Positions 8,648 to 18,520 of a stretch of DNA of 64,000 nucleotides are shown one piece after another. Source of the stretch: Flavobacteriales bacterium. GTDB lineage: Bacteria; Bacteroidota; Bacteroidia; UBA10329. The stretch lies in assembly GCA_020635495.1 (NCBI GenBank), contig JACJZQ010000003.1, forward strand, positions 227,548-291,547, given 5' to 3'. Under the pieces are notes generated by a model, which saw nothing but the letters and a program-made list of their open reading frames with translations, ran no database searches and was not told where the DNA came from. Positions within the stretch are counted from its first letter, which is position 1, and every line of letters begins with the position of its first letter. Position numbers and translations under genes: made by a program.

Positions 8648-9147
8648 TGGAATACACCTCAGGCAAGGTCTTAGCCCAAACCATGGATGAAACGCGAAAC
8701 CTTACGCGTTTCTATTCGGGCAAACTGAAGGGCGAAGACATGGATCGTGTGTTCGAAATCAACGGTTTTGCAACCAACAGTCCGTATTGGATTCTGGCAC
8801 ACCTATGCTGGGCAGAGAATATGCTGTTGCTGCAATGCATGGGACACAAAGGTTTGGATATTCCTTGGTTGAAAGACTTCAAAATTGGTTCTGCCAAAGG
8901 CGAAAAACCAGGCAACGCCCCAGAACTTGCAGAGGTGCTTTCTGCTATGAAAGACATCCATGCGGCAGCTCTGGAACAACTTTCTTCCATGACAGATGAG
9001 GAGTTGGATAAGGACAACACGTTGGGCATTTCCTTTGGCGAAAACCGTAGCAAAAGGTTCATCGCCATGCATGCCATTCGTCATGAGGGAACGCACCTTG
9101 GACAACTCTCGCTCATTGCCAAGATGTATGGCAAGCAGACGGTTTAA
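8647..9147 (+). CDS. DinB-fold (DinB/YfiT-like) putative metalloenzyme
   Basis: A 166-residue four-helix-bundle protein of the DinB superfamily. Candidate metal-binding histidines occur in the expected places: one in WILAHLCWAE near residue 52 and a pair in AIRHEGTHLGQL near the C terminus. Members include thiol-dependent transferases and hydrolases; the substrate here is unknown. It starts at the last base of the secA stop codon, so it is translationally coupled to secA, although no functional tie to secretion is known. Confidence 0.8.
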   Translation: MEYTSGKVLAQTMDETRNLTRFYSGKLKGEDMDRVFEINGFATNSPYWILAHLCWAENMLLLQCMGHKGLDIPWLKDFKIGSAKGEKPGNAPELAEVLSAMKDIHAAALEQLSSMTDEELDKDNTLGISFGENRSKRFIAMHAIRHEGTHLGQLSLIAKMYGKQTV

Positions 9148-9238
9148 AATCGTACTGAATTTTCAGTTCAAATCGATGGTTTCAATTTAGAAGCACAAAG
9201 CGTATATTCGCGACCCTAATTTTTAAGCGTAATTACAC

Positions 9239-11320
9239 ATGGTAATTGGTAAAATTCGAGAAAAGTCAACACTGTTGATGGTGATGATCGGTGGAGCTAT
9301 GCTCCTGTTCGTGCTTGACCCAACAATGTTGGACAGCCTTTTCCAAGGAAATCCGACCGAGGTTGGAAACATTGCCGGAGAGACTGTGGATGGACGGAAA
9401 TTCCAAGAGCGAGTGGATGAAACCATCGCCAACTACAAGACACAGACAGGTCAATCCACAATTGACAATGCCACTACAGACCAGCTGAGAGACCAGACCT
9501 GGAACCAGATGGTGAGAGACATTGTGCTTGGACAGGAATTGGATGCAGCAGGCGTTCGCGTCAGCAACGAGGAGTTGTACGACATGGTTCAGGGTGCCAA
9601 TCCGCATCCGCAAGTTGTGCAAGCCTTTACCAACCCGGAAACGGGTCAGTTTGATAGAGCTCAAGTGGTAAACTTCTTGAAGAGAATGGAGACCGATGAG
9701 GACATCAAAAAACGCTGGATAGCTTTTGAAGGGGATATTGCCAAAATGCGCAGGTCTGAGAAGTACAACAACCTCCTTAAAAAAGGTCTGTACGTAACTA
9801 AGGTGGAGGCCGAGAACGATTTCTACGCCAAGAATCAGAACGCCACCATCAAGTACGTTCTAAAGCGTTACAACAGCATTCCAGACACCACGGTTGAGGT
9901 TTCTGAAGCGGATATCAAAAAGTATTACAACGACAACATTTCAAAGTACGAGCAAGATGCTTCGCGAGATGTTGAGTTCGTGGCGTTCAAGGTAAATCCA
10001 TCTCAGGAAGACTTCGAAAAAGTGAAAGTTTGGGCAGACCGTTTGAAGCCTGAATTCGAATCTACTGAGAACGATACACTTCTTGTAAACCGCGAATCCG
10101 ACATGCGTTTCAACGCCCGTTGGTTGCCAAAAGGAGATTTGGGTGGTCTGGTTGATTCGTTGATGTTCAGCGCTGAAAAAGGATTTGTTTACGGCCCTTA
10201 TTTGGAAGGACAGACATATCGTTTGGCTAAGCTGATCGGAGTTAAAATGTCTCCAGATTCTGTTAACGCCCGTCATATTCTTATTCGTCCAGAGACTTAC
10301 GGAAGCTACGATAAAGCAAAAGCTGTTGCAGACAGCCTGAAAGGTCTGATAGAGAACGGTGGCGATTTTGCCGCATTGGCTCAGACAAACTCAGAAGACC
10401 CAGGTTCTGGTGCCAAAGGTGGAGACCTTGGCTGGTTCCAAGAAGGACAGATGGTTCCAACATTCAACGATGCTTGTTTTGATGGTGATGAAGGCGATCT
10501 TGTTTTGGTTGAATCTCAGTTCGGATTTCACATTATCGAAGTATTGGAGCAGAAAGGAAGCACAGAGAAGCGTGCCATCGCGTTCATCGACCGTGCGGTT
10601 GACCCAAGTACCAAAACCTTCCAGATCAAGTACGGTGAGGCAGATGAATTTGCAAGAAGCATCACCTCGGTCACCTCTTTCGACCAGGAAGTGGCCAACA
10701 GAGGGTTAAACAAGCGAATTGCCAGCAACCTGAAGGAAAACGACAGGACAATTGCTGGATTGGAGAATCCACGTCAGTTGATCCGTTGGGCGTTTGAAGC
10801 CGAGAAAGGAGATGTGAGCGAGGTTTTCGAACTGGGCAACACATTCGTTGTAGGTGTGCTTACAGCCGTTAGAGAAGAAGGTACTACGGCTATGGACGAG
10901 ATTCGAGAGGAACTTGAGGCTGGTGCCATTCAGGAGAAGAAAGCTGCCAAATTCATGGAAGAATTTGAGGCTGCAAAAGCAGGTGATCTACAGTCCATTG
11001 CTAATAACATGAACCTCCCAGTTGAGGTGAAAGAGCAAGTTTCTTTCAGTTCTACTGCTATTTCAGGTTTGGGTCGTGAGCCAAAGCTTATCGGAACCGT
11101 ATTCGGAATGGAAGTTGGCGACATCTCTAAGCCAATAAAAGGTGAACAAGGTGTGTATGTTGTGTCTCTCGAGTCTAAGACCGAAACACCAGCAGGAATT
11201 GACTTCGCTAACAGCGGAAGAATCTTGAACAGCTCACTTTCTTCAAGAGTAGATTACGAAGTTTTTGAAGCATTGAAAGAGAAAGCGGACATCACAGATA
11301 ACCGCACCAAATTCTTCTAA
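9239..11320 (+). CDS. PpiD/SurA-like peptidylprolyl isomerase, membrane anchored
   Basis: A 693-residue periplasmic foldase. A single N-terminal membrane segment at about residues 10-30 (STLLMVMIGGAMLLFVLDP) anchors it to the inner membrane. A SurA_N-type helical domain follows, then a parvulin domain at about residues 340-440 with NARHILIRPE, GGDFAALAQTNSEDPG and GGDLGWFQEGQMVPTFNDA. The C-terminal 250 residues resemble a second, degenerate parvulin or chaperone region. The architecture is that of PpiD, which accepts proteins leaving the Sec translocon, and this agrees with its position just downstream of secA. A strong hairpin terminator follows. Confidence 0.9.
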   Translation: MVIGKIREKSTLLMVMIGGAMLLFVLDPTMLDSLFQGNPTEVGNIAGETVDGRKFQERVDETIANYKTQTGQSTIDNATTDQLRDQTWNQMVRDIVLGQELDAAGVRVSNEELYDMVQGANPHPQVVQAFTNPETGQFDRAQVVNFLKRMETDEDIKKRWIAFEGDIAKMRRSEKYNNLLKKGLYVTKVEAENDFYAKNQNATIKYVLKRYNSIPDTTVEVSEADIKKYYNDNISKYEQDASRDVEFVAFKVNPSQEDFEKVKVWADRLKPEFESTENDTLLVNRESDMRFNARWLPKGDLGGLVDSLMFSAEKGFVYGPYLEGQTYRLAKLIGVKMSPDSVNARHILIRPETYGSYDKAKAVADSLKGLIENGGDFAALAQTNSEDPGSGAKGGDLGWFQEGQMVPTFNDACFDGDEGDLVLVESQFGFHIIEVLEQKGSTEKRAIAFIDRAVDPSTKTFQIKYGEADEFARSITSVTSFDQEVANRGLNKRIASNLKENDRTIAGLENPRQLIRWAFEAEKGDVSEVFELGNTFVVGVLTAVREEGTTAMDEIREELEAGAIQEKKAAKFMEEFEAAKAGDLQSIANNMNLPVEVKEQVSFSSTAISGLGREPKLIGTVFGMEVGDISKPIKGEQGVYVVSLESKTETPAGIDFANSGRILNSSLSSRVDYEVFEALKEKADITDNRTKFF

Positions 11321-11338
11321 GAAATTCTCTTAATGAAT

Positions 11339-11373
11339 TGAAAGCCCTGCCAGCATTCTGGTGGGGCTTTTTG
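11339..11373. terminator. Terminator between convergent ppiD-like and rodA genes
   Basis: A stem of about 13 bp (AAAGCCCTGCCAG / CTGGTGGGGCTTT, wobble pairs only) with a 4-nt loop is followed by T residues on the plus strand. It lies between two converging genes and could act on both strands. Confidence 0.8.
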
Positions 11374-11374
11374 T

Positions 11375-12640
11375 TTACCTCAACTGCTGCAAACGGTAGC
11401 CGTCCAGTTTGATGAAGATGAACAGCAGAATTGTGAATCCAAGTAACGATGACCCTCCGTAACTGAAGAACGGCAACGGAATTCCGATGACGGGCATCAG
11501 GCCGATTGTCATTCCAATATTGATAATGAAATGGAACAGGAAGATGCTCGCCACGCAGTATCCGTAAATGCGTGTAAATGATGAACGCTGTCGTTCTGAG
11601 ATGTAGAGAATACGCAGAATCAGTGCAGTGAAAAGTGCAATCACTACAAATGTTCCGAGAAAGCCCCACTCCTCTCCTACTGTGCAGAAAATAAAGTCGG
11701 TGGTCTGTTCTGGAACGAAGTCATATTTGGTCTGCGTTCCTTTCAGAAAGCCTTTGCCAGTAAACCCACCAGAACCGATGGCAATCTTACTTTGATTCAC
11801 GTTGTAACCTGCGCCTTTCGGGTCGTCTTCTTTCCCAAGAAGTACATTTATCCGAACCTGCTGATGTGGTTCTAGAACGTTATTGAAAAGGTAATCGACA
11901 CTATAAACAAAGCCCATCAGAACCACTATAATTCCACCGATGCCCAATCCGAGTTTCCACGTTTTCTTGCGTTGAAATAGGAATGCCACCAAACCAATAC
12001 TTCCAAGAATGATCAACATGGTAAGTGGTGTAAAAAGCAGCGAGAAAATGAACAGCACCGCAAATGCCAACCCCAGCAGCAAGATGTTTCCAGACAAACC
12101 TTCGCGATACAACACCAAAGCAAAAGCACCGAAGACCAGCATGGAACCGGTGTCATTCTGAAGTAGAATCAAAGCTGCCGGAATTCCGAGAATTATTCCT
12201 GCAATGACCTTGGTCTGCAGGTCTTTCATCCTTGTGTTGATGTCGCTTAAAAAGGCGGCCAAAGCCAACGCTGTAGCACTCTTGGCAAACTCAGCAGGTT
12301 GGAGTTTCAGGGGACCGATGTCTATCCACGAACGTGCTCCAGCAACTTCTTTTGCCGTGATCAGCACAACAATCAGCAAGAGCATATTAGCTATGTAAAT
12401 CGGGACGGAGAACGTGGAATAGAACTTTCCGTCAATCAACAGAATGACCAGCGCTACAAAGACCGAAAAGCCAATGAAAATCATTTGCTTTCCGTACCGC
12501 TGGGTGGTATCAAAAATGCTCTGATGCTCTTCATTGAAAACCGCTGCGTAAATATTCAGCCAACCCATGAACACGAGCAAAAGAAACAGGATCACCATCA
12601 CCCAGTCGATACCATCGAATATGCTGCGTTGCTCCCTCAT
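11375..12640 (-). CDS. rodA: Rod-shape SEDS peptidoglycan polymerase RodA
   Basis: A 421-residue polytopic membrane protein of the SEDS family that polymerises glycan strands with PBP2 during cell elongation. About ten hydrophobic helices are visible. Family motifs include RSWIDIGPLKLQPAEFAK, QNDTGSMLVFGAFALVLYREG and, near the C terminus, GIPLPFFSYGGSSLL. It is the last gene of the mre operon and its ATG overlaps the stop of the PBP2 gene (ATGA), so the two partners are made in coupled fashion. Confidence 0.96.
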   Translation of the reverse strand: MREQRSIFDGIDWVMVILFLLLVFMGWLNIYAAVFNEEHQSIFDTTQRYGKQMIFIGFSVFVALVILLIDGKFYSTFSVPIYIANMLLLIVVLITAKEVAGARSWIDIGPLKLQPAEFAKSATALALAAFLSDINTRMKDLQTKVIAGIILGIPAALILLQNDTGSMLVFGAFALVLYREGLSGNILLLGLAFAVLFIFSLLFTPLTMLIILGSIGLVAFLFQRKKTWKLGLGIGGIIVVLMGFVYSVDYLFNNVLEPHQQVRINVLLGKEDDPKGAGYNVNQSKIAIGSGGFTGKGFLKGTQTKYDFVPEQTTDFIFCTVGEEWGFLGTFVVIALFTALILRILYISERQRSSFTRIYGYCVASIFLFHFIINIGMTIGLMPVIGIPLPFFSYGGSSLLGFTILLFIFIKLDGYRLQQLR

Positions 12641-14475
12641 TCCTGAACGACTTTCAATTTTGGATCGATAAGATCAGCATCTAAAACCGGCTGCTCCAGG
12701 TTTGGTCGCGAAATAGTGTCCAGCAAGTATTTCTCAACCATCAAGCTTGCAATTGGCGCTCCGTATTGACTACCGCCACCTGCGTTTTCCACAAATACGG
12801 CCAATGCAATTTTCGGGTCATCTTTAGGAGCGAAACACACAAAGATGGAGTGATCCTCTCCGTGTGGATTTTGAGCTGTACCTGTTTTTCCGCACATCAC
12901 AATACTATCATGTCGCGAGCGATAACCGGTTCCGCCTTGCTGAAACACCATGGCCATTCCATCGATCACAGGGTCAAAATACTTTTTATCGATGGTCGTG
13001 TTCTGCCGCTCGGTGAAGCGATTTGAAATCGGTTCACCATCAATGGCTTTGACCAAATGCGGTGGATAATAATATCCGCGATTGGCAATTGCAGCCGTCA
13101 TGTTCGCCAATTGAATAGGCGTTGTTCCCAACTCGCCCTGGCCGATTGCCAACGAAATAATGGTCAGCGATTTCCAGCGGTTCTTACCATAGTATTTATC
13201 GTAGAATTCGTTCGAAGGAACGATTCCAGAATACTCAATCGGCAAATCCGTAAAGAATTTGTGGCCCAATCCAAAACTCATTACATGCTTACGCCAGATT
13301 CGGAATCCTTCCCACGGTTTCCCTGTATGGTCTATGATGTTTCGGAATACATTTCCGTAATAAGCGTTGCATGAATGCTGAATGGATTCTCTCAGATTGA
13401 GTGGAGAACGGTGGTCGTGACATCCCATTCGGAAATTACCCGAAATATATCCTCGCGGACACCTGTAAGTTGTGTTTTCATTGACTACCCCAACCTGCTG
13501 TCCGATAAGCGCATTGATCAATTTGAACGTAGATCCTGGAGGGTTCTGCTCACTTTGTAATGCTCGATTGAAAAGTGGTTTCAGCGTATCCTTTTGCAGC
13601 ATGACATAGTTCTCGGAACGAACTCGGCCAACCAACAGATTCGGGTCAAAGGTTGGTGCGCTGATCAATGCCAGAATCTCGCCTGTTGATGGTTCAATGG
13701 CCACAATTGCCCCCGTTTTATTCTGCATGAGTTTTTCGCCATACGCCTGCAACTCTGCATCAATACTGCAAGTGATGGTTTTGCCGGCAACCGCAACCGT
13801 GTCATATTTACCATCCTTGTAACTGCCTTTGGTCCGGTTGAACACGTCAACCATTATCACTTTCACACCTTTTTTACCGCGTAATTCCTCTTCATACGAT
13901 TTCTCCAAACCGCTGATCCCAACGTAATCGCCACGCTTATAATATGGGTCTTCTTCGAGCTTACTCTGGCTGGCTTCGCCTACATACCCAAGCAAGTGCG
14001 CAGCGATAGGTTTCGGGTATTTTCTCAGCGTACGCTTCTGCACGAAAAAGCCTTTCAAACGATAGAGTTTCTCTTGAAGCATCGCATAGGTTTCGGCAGA
14101 AATCTGCTTCTCAAAAACACTCGGTTTTCGCCACGAATAGGCTTTTGCTTTCACCATTCTGCGCGTGAACTGATCACGCTCAATTCCAAGGATCTCGCAG
14201 ATGGTGGCGGTGTCAACATCAGTTGCTTGACGAGGAATAACCATGAGGTCGTATGCCGCCTCGTTGTATACGAGCAGCTCGCCATTTCGATCATACATCA
14301 AGCCCCGCGCAGGATACTCAGTCTCGTAACGTAGCACGTTATTCTCTGCCGAAAGGCGATACGATTCATCAATGACCTGAATGTAAAAAAGCCGACCAAG
14401 AAACGTGATGGCCACGAGCACCACGATGCCCATCACCACATACATGCGGTCGGTATGTTTCGACTCGAACGCCAT
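12637..14475 (-). CDS. mrdA: Penicillin-binding protein 2 (elongation transpeptidase)
   Basis: A 612-residue class B penicillin-binding protein that cross-links peptidoglycan in the elongasome. An N-terminal membrane helix (about residues 10-30) leads into the PBP dimerisation domain. The transpeptidase motifs are all present: SxxK in PPGSTFKLINAL, SxN in HSCNAYYGN and KTG in MCGKTGTAQNPHGED. The order with rodA downstream and mreD upstream is the standard elongasome layout. It overlaps mreD by one base and rodA by four. Confidence 0.97.
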   Translation of the reverse strand: MAFESKHTDRMYVVMGIVVLVAITFLGRLFYIQVIDESYRLSAENNVLRYETEYPARGLMYDRNGELLVYNEAAYDLMVIPRQATDVDTATICEILGIERDQFTRRMVKAKAYSWRKPSVFEKQISAETYAMLQEKLYRLKGFFVQKRTLRKYPKPIAAHLLGYVGEASQSKLEEDPYYKRGDYVGISGLEKSYEEELRGKKGVKVIMVDVFNRTKGSYKDGKYDTVAVAGKTITCSIDAELQAYGEKLMQNKTGAIVAIEPSTGEILALISAPTFDPNLLVGRVRSENYVMLQKDTLKPLFNRALQSEQNPPGSTFKLINALIGQQVGVVNENTTYRCPRGYISGNFRMGCHDHRSPLNLRESIQHSCNAYYGNVFRNIIDHTGKPWEGFRIWRKHVMSFGLGHKFFTDLPIEYSGIVPSNEFYDKYYGKNRWKSLTIISLAIGQGELGTTPIQLANMTAAIANRGYYYPPHLVKAIDGEPISNRFTERQNTTIDKKYFDPVIDGMAMVFQQGGTGYRSRHDSIVMCGKTGTAQNPHGEDHSIFVCFAPKDDPKIALAVFVENAGGGSQYGAPIASLMVEKYLLDTISRPNLEQPVLDADLIDPKLKVVQE

Positions 14476-14993
14476 TACCTACGTCTTCTAGTGCTTACAA
14501 AAAGGTACTCGGCCAAGAAGATGAACGCCAATGTGAGTGTTGAACTCAGCAGCGTTTTCAATAGCGTGTGGAAGAATTCAGAAAAGCGGAAAACTTCGAG
14601 ATAAAAAAGTGCCGTGTGATGGATGATGACCATCAATGCGGCATACGGCAGAAACCAAGCAAATCCGAACGTTTTGATGTGTGGAACTGCAGCTGATTCG
14701 TAGCCTTCGCGAGGCGATTGTGCTTTGAGGTAAAGCGGACGATAGAAAGCCATGAGCGTGGTTGCTGCGGCATGCAATCCGCCTGTGTCTGAGAACACAT
14801 CAATGGTCAATCCAAGAAGGAAGCCGATCAGCAAAAGCTGAATTCTCCCCATAGAAATGGGCAGTATGAGAATGAGGTAGATGTATGGAAAGGGGTTGAT
14901 GTACCCACCCAAATTCAAGTGGTTGAAGATCAGCACTTGAAGCAGACAAAGCAGCCCAAACTGCCACAGATATTTGAGCGAATCAGTCGTCAT
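14475..14993 (-). CDS. mreD: Rod shape-determining protein MreD
   Basis: A 172-residue inner-membrane protein with five or six hydrophobic helices and little conserved sequence, as is usual for MreD. Visible features are YINPFPYIYLILILP near the N terminus and GLTIDVFSDTGGLHAAATTL in the middle, both of which resemble MreD. Position between mreC and the PBP2 gene makes the call secure. The start overlaps the end of mreC by 11 bp. Confidence 0.92.
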   Translation of the reverse strand: MTTDSLKYLWQFGLLCLLQVLIFNHLNLGGYINPFPYIYLILILPISMGRIQLLLIGFLLGLTIDVFSDTGGLHAAATTLMAFYRPLYLKAQSPREGYESAAVPHIKTFGFAWFLPYAALMVIIHHTALFYLEVFRFSEFFHTLLKTLLSSTLTLAFIFLAEYLFVSTRRRR

Positions 14994-15819
14994 TGGTCTG
15001 TGCTTGATGTTCCAATTCCACCTGCTCCATTCGCATGAGGTTATCTACCACATACACCATGCTAATGGTACTCATGTTGGTTATCAATTCCACTTCAATG
15101 GAATGGAAATTATCGCCTTCATCTACATGGAATTCCTTGACTTTTCCGATGTTAATTCCTGCTGGAAACATGGACGAAAAACCAGAGGTTTGAATCAGCA
15201 TGCCTTCAGCAAGGTCAACGTGATTGGGAATATCCATCAACTGCGCTACTTGAGGGTCTCTTCCATCCCACACCAACGAACCGATGTAACCTGAATCTTT
15301 CAGCTTGGCGCTAATGCTAGAATTCTGATGCAATACCGAAATAACCGAAGCATAATTCTTCGAAACGTCTTTCACAATTCCGACAATTCCATCGGATGAA
15401 AGCACCGCCATTTCGGGTAATACGCCTTGCAGAATTCCTCGGTTGATGGTCAGATAGTTGTTTCTTCTATCGGTTGAATTGTTGACCACTTTGGCTGGAA
15501 TGTACGTGTAATGCTGACGTGCGATGGAATCCTTCACTTCACCCTTTCGGCCCGATGAAATGTACTTCGATTCGTTGAGCAACGATCGCAACGCAGCATT
15601 CTCCAACGCCAGTTCTTCGTTGACCGTTTTCAGCCTGAAATACTCGGTAACGTTGTTGTTCAGTTCGTACACATTCCCCACCAATCGGTTGCTGGAACTG
15701 AGCACGCTTCCGCGATGGAAATTATTGTTGCGGACAATGAGCCAAAAGCAAACGAATTCGAGCAATAGGAAAACGAAGAACACATGATTCCTGTAAATGA
15801 AAAGCAGGACGTTCCTCAT
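14983..15819 (-). CDS. mreC: Rod shape-determining protein MreC
   Basis: A 278-residue bitopic scaffold that links the MreB filament to PBP2 and RodA. There is one N-terminal membrane helix (about residues 10-27), a short coiled coil (NNNVTEYFRLKTVNEELALENAALR region) and then the two beta-barrel domains, with TINRGILQGVLPEMAVLS and GIVGIVKDVSKNYASVIS as the best-conserved pieces. Complete by length. Confidence 0.95.
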   Translation of the reverse strand: MRNVLLFIYRNHVFFVFLLLEFVCFWLIVRNNNFHRGSVLSSSNRLVGNVYELNNNVTEYFRLKTVNEELALENAALRSLLNESKYISSGRKGEVKDSIARQHYTYIPAKVVNNSTDRRNNYLTINRGILQGVLPEMAVLSSDGIVGIVKDVSKNYASVISVLHQNSSISAKLKDSGYIGSLVWDGRDPQVAQLMDIPNHVDLAEGMLIQTSGFSSMFPAGINIGKVKEFHVDEGDNFHSIEVELITNMSTISMVYVVDNLMRMEQVELEHQAQTNDD

Positions 15820-15841
15820 GTTTCATCCGTATTGCAACCGA

Positions 15842-16867
15842 TCATCTCATCAGGAATGGGAATCGGTCGATGTTCTTGAGTGCAATACCTGTTCCACGCG
15901 CAACCGCTCTCAACGGGTCGTCTGCAATGTGAACAGGAAGTTTTGTTTTCTGTGAGATCCGCTTGTCCAAACCGCGAAGCATGGAACCACCACCAGCAAG
16001 ATACAGGCCCGTTCGGTAAATATCTGCCGAAAGCTCCGGTGGCGTCATCTCCAAGTTGTTGAGAATCGCTGTCTCGATCTTGGTGATGGACTTATCCAAC
16101 GCATGAGCCACTTCCTGATACGAAACCGTGATCTCTTTCGGGATACCGGTCATGAGGTCACGGCCGTGAACAGCATAATCTGGTGGAGGATTTTCCAATT
16201 CGGTCAAAGCCGAACCAACCTCAATTTTGATTCTTTCCGCAGAACGCTCGCCAATGAGAATGTTGTGCTGTCTGCGCATGTAATCCTCAATATCAGCGGT
16301 AAAATCATCTCCCGCAACGCGAATGGAACGATCGCAAACGATACCACCAAGGGCGATAACCGCAATCTCAGATGTACCTCCACCGATATCGATGATCATG
16401 TTCCCCATCGGTTCCTCCACATCGATACCGATACCAATTGCAGCTGCCATCGGCTCCTGAATCAATCGCACGTCTTTCGCGCCAGCATGTTCTGCCGAGT
16501 CACGAACGGCACGTTTTTCCACTTCAGTGATACCAGATGGAATGCAGATTACCATTCTGATCTGCGGTGGCATAAAGTATTTCCGACCAGGATTGATCAT
16601 CTGAATCATCCCTTTGATCATCTGCTCTGCCGCCTCGAAATCCGCAATTACACCATCTTTCAGCGGACGAATCGTTTCAATATTCTTGTGGGTTTTCCCA
16701 TGCATCTGCTGGGCTTTCTTCCCAATGGCAACGATTTTACCTGTTTGGATATCCTTGGCCACTATAGACGGCTCGTCAACCACAACCTTGTCATTGTAAA
16801 TGATCAGCGTGTTGGCCGTTCCAAGGTCAATCGCAATTTCCTGTCTGAAGTAGTCGAACAGCCCCAT
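15842..16867 (-). CDS. mreB: Actin-like rod shape protein MreB
   Basis: A 341-residue bacterial actin that forms membrane-bound filaments directing lateral wall growth. Nucleotide-binding motifs are clear: phosphate 1 in AIDLGTANTLIIY, phosphate 2 in MIIDIGGGTSEIAVIALGG and the adenosine loop in GLYLAGGGSMLRGLD. The N-terminal MGLFDYF may act as a membrane-binding tip. It follows purH by four bases, so transcription probably starts upstream of purH. Confidence 0.98.
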   Translation of the reverse strand: MGLFDYFRQEIAIDLGTANTLIIYNDKVVVDEPSIVAKDIQTGKIVAIGKKAQQMHGKTHKNIETIRPLKDGVIADFEAAEQMIKGMIQMINPGRKYFMPPQIRMVICIPSGITEVEKRAVRDSAEHAGAKDVRLIQEPMAAAIGIGIDVEEPMGNMIIDIGGGTSEIAVIALGGIVCDRSIRVAGDDFTADIEDYMRRQHNILIGERSAERIKIEVGSALTELENPPPDYAVHGRDLMTGIPKEITVSYQEVAHALDKSITKIETAILNNLEMTPPELSADIYRTGLYLAGGGSMLRGLDKRISQKTKLPVHIADDPLRAVARGTGIALKNIDRFPFLMR

Positions 16868-16871
16868 TCGC

Positions 16872-18392
16872 TCAGTGTTTAAAGTGTCTTACACCAGTAA
16901 CTACCATCGCCATTCCATTATTGTTGCAGTAGTCGATCGATTCTTGGTCTTTTATCGATCCGCCTGGCTGCACCACCGTATCAATGCCTTCGTTGTGGGC
17001 GATCTCCACACAGTCTGGAAATGGGAAAAAAGCGTCTGATGCCATAACCGCTCCGTTCAGGTCGAAGTTAAAAGACTTTGCCTTAGTAATGGCGAATTTC
17101 AATGCATCTACGCGTGAGGTCATTCCGCAACCGCTTGCCAACAACTGTTTGTTCTTTGCAAGAACGATAGTATTTGACTTGGTATGCTTCACCAATTTGT
17201 TAGCAAATACTAAATCTTCGTATTGTGCATCATTTGGTTTCAAATCCGTAACGGGATTCATGTCTGATGCCGCTTGCGTGCTGAGGTCTTTGTCCTGCTC
17301 CAAAACTCCATTCAGCAACGAACGGAACTGACGTTTTGGGAACTCGCAAGGCTTCTGAATCAAGATAACGCGGTTCTTTTTCTGCTTGAGAATTTCGAGT
17401 GCTTCGCTACTGTATGATGGCGCGATTACCACCTCAAAGAACAACTTGTTCATCTCCTCAGCCGTTTCAGCATCCACCTCCACATTGGTGATGAGGATTC
17501 CTCCGAAAGCTGAGATCGGATCACCAGCCAAAGCCGCGATCCAAGCGTCTTTCAACTTCGGTCGACTTGCCAATCCGCAAGCATTGTTGTGTTTCAGAAT
17601 AGCGAACGTTGTGTCGTCAAAATCCGCTATCAGATTCACCGCTGCATCAACATCCAAGAGGTTGTTGTAGCTCAATTCCTTTCCGTGAATCTGATCAAAA
17701 AGCGCACTCAGATCGCCATGGAAAAATCCATCTTGATGCGGATTCTCCCCGTAGCGAAGCACTTTTGTTCCTGTTTCCTTATGGTTGAAGCCATCCGCTC
17801 CAGCGAAATAACCGTGAATGGCCGTGTCGTAATGCGATGAAACCGCGAAGGCTGCCGTAGCGAATTGCTTGCGCTGCTCCAACGTGGTTTCTGCACCATC
17901 TTCAAGCAGTCCAGCCAAAGCCGCATATTGGTTTTTCGATGGAACGATGACCACATCTTTGAAGTTCTTGGCCGCTGCACGGATCAGGGAAATGCCACCA
18001 ATGTCAATCTTCTCAATTATGGCCTGTTCATCAGCACCGCTTGCCACAGTATCTTCAAACGGATAGAGGTCAACAATCACAAGATCGATCTCTGGAATCT
18101 CGTACTCGGCCAATTGGACCAGATCGCCTTGCTCTTCTCTCCTACACAAAATTCCTCCGAAGACTTTCGGATGCAAGGTTTTCACTCTTCCGCCCAAAAT
18201 GGATGGGTAAGAAGTCAACTCTTCCACTTTCAGGACTGTTGCACCCAATTCCTCCAAATAGGTCTGCGTTCCGCCCGTGGAATAAATGTTCACTCCGTGC
18301 TTGATCAGCTGCTTAACTATCGGCTCCAGACCTTCCTTATGGAAGACGGAGATCAATGCGTTTTTGATGGTCTTATTCGCCACTTTCTTCAA
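16872..18392 (-). CDS. purH: Bifunctional AICAR transformylase / IMP cyclohydrolase PurH
   Basis: A 506-residue enzyme for the last two steps of IMP synthesis. The N-terminal MGS-like cyclohydrolase domain has NALISVFHKEG, YSTGGTQTYLEE and GGRVKTLHPKVFGGIL. The C-terminal transformylase domain has LRYGENPHQDGFF, the catalytic KHNNACGLA and SDAFFPFPDCVE. The only plausible start is TTG at 18392: an in-frame TAA lies immediately upstream and the next Met is too far in. It is the first gene of a transcription unit continuing into mreB; the predicted leader from the upstream -7 box is about 95 nt. Confidence 0.97.
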   Translation of the reverse strand: MKKVANKTIKNALISVFHKEGLEPIVKQLIKHGVNIYSTGGTQTYLEELGATVLKVEELTSYPSILGGRVKTLHPKVFGGILCRREEQGDLVQLAEYEIPEIDLVIVDLYPFEDTVASGADEQAIIEKIDIGGISLIRAAAKNFKDVVIVPSKNQYAALAGLLEDGAETTLEQRKQFATAAFAVSSHYDTAIHGYFAGADGFNHKETGTKVLRYGENPHQDGFFHGDLSALFDQIHGKELSYNNLLDVDAAVNLIADFDDTTFAILKHNNACGLASRPKLKDAWIAALAGDPISAFGGILITNVEVDAETAEEMNKLFFEVVIAPSYSSEALEILKQKKNRVILIQKPCEFPKRQFRSLLNGVLEQDKDLSTQAASDMNPVTDLKPNDAQYEDLVFANKLVKHTKSNTIVLAKNKQLLASGCGMTSRVDALKFAITKAKSFNFDLNGAVMASDAFFPFPDCVEIAHNEGIDTVVQPGGSIKDQESIDYCNNNGMAMVVTGVRHFKH

Positions 18393-18490
18393 TTAGCAAT
18401 TCGAAAAAACAATTCTGCCGGAAAAACCGTTTTCCTATCAGTTTAAAATCCAATAAAATCAAGGGTTTCAGGAACTTTTTCCAAGCACGG

Positions 18491-18498
18491 CAAAGGTA
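18491..18498 (-). promoter_or_regulatory. -7 promoter box for the purH-mre operon
   Basis: The minus strand reads TACCTTTG, an exact TAnnTTTG match, about 98 nt upstream of the TTG start of purH. It forms one arm of an inverted repeat whose other arm is the box of the divergent permease gene. Confidence 0.5.
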
Positions 18499-18520
18499 GC
18501 CTTTTGAAGCACAAATCGGT

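Noticed and set aside
16103..16882. 259-codon plus-strand frame
   Set aside because: Antisense to mreB; composition is unnatural and mreB is certain.
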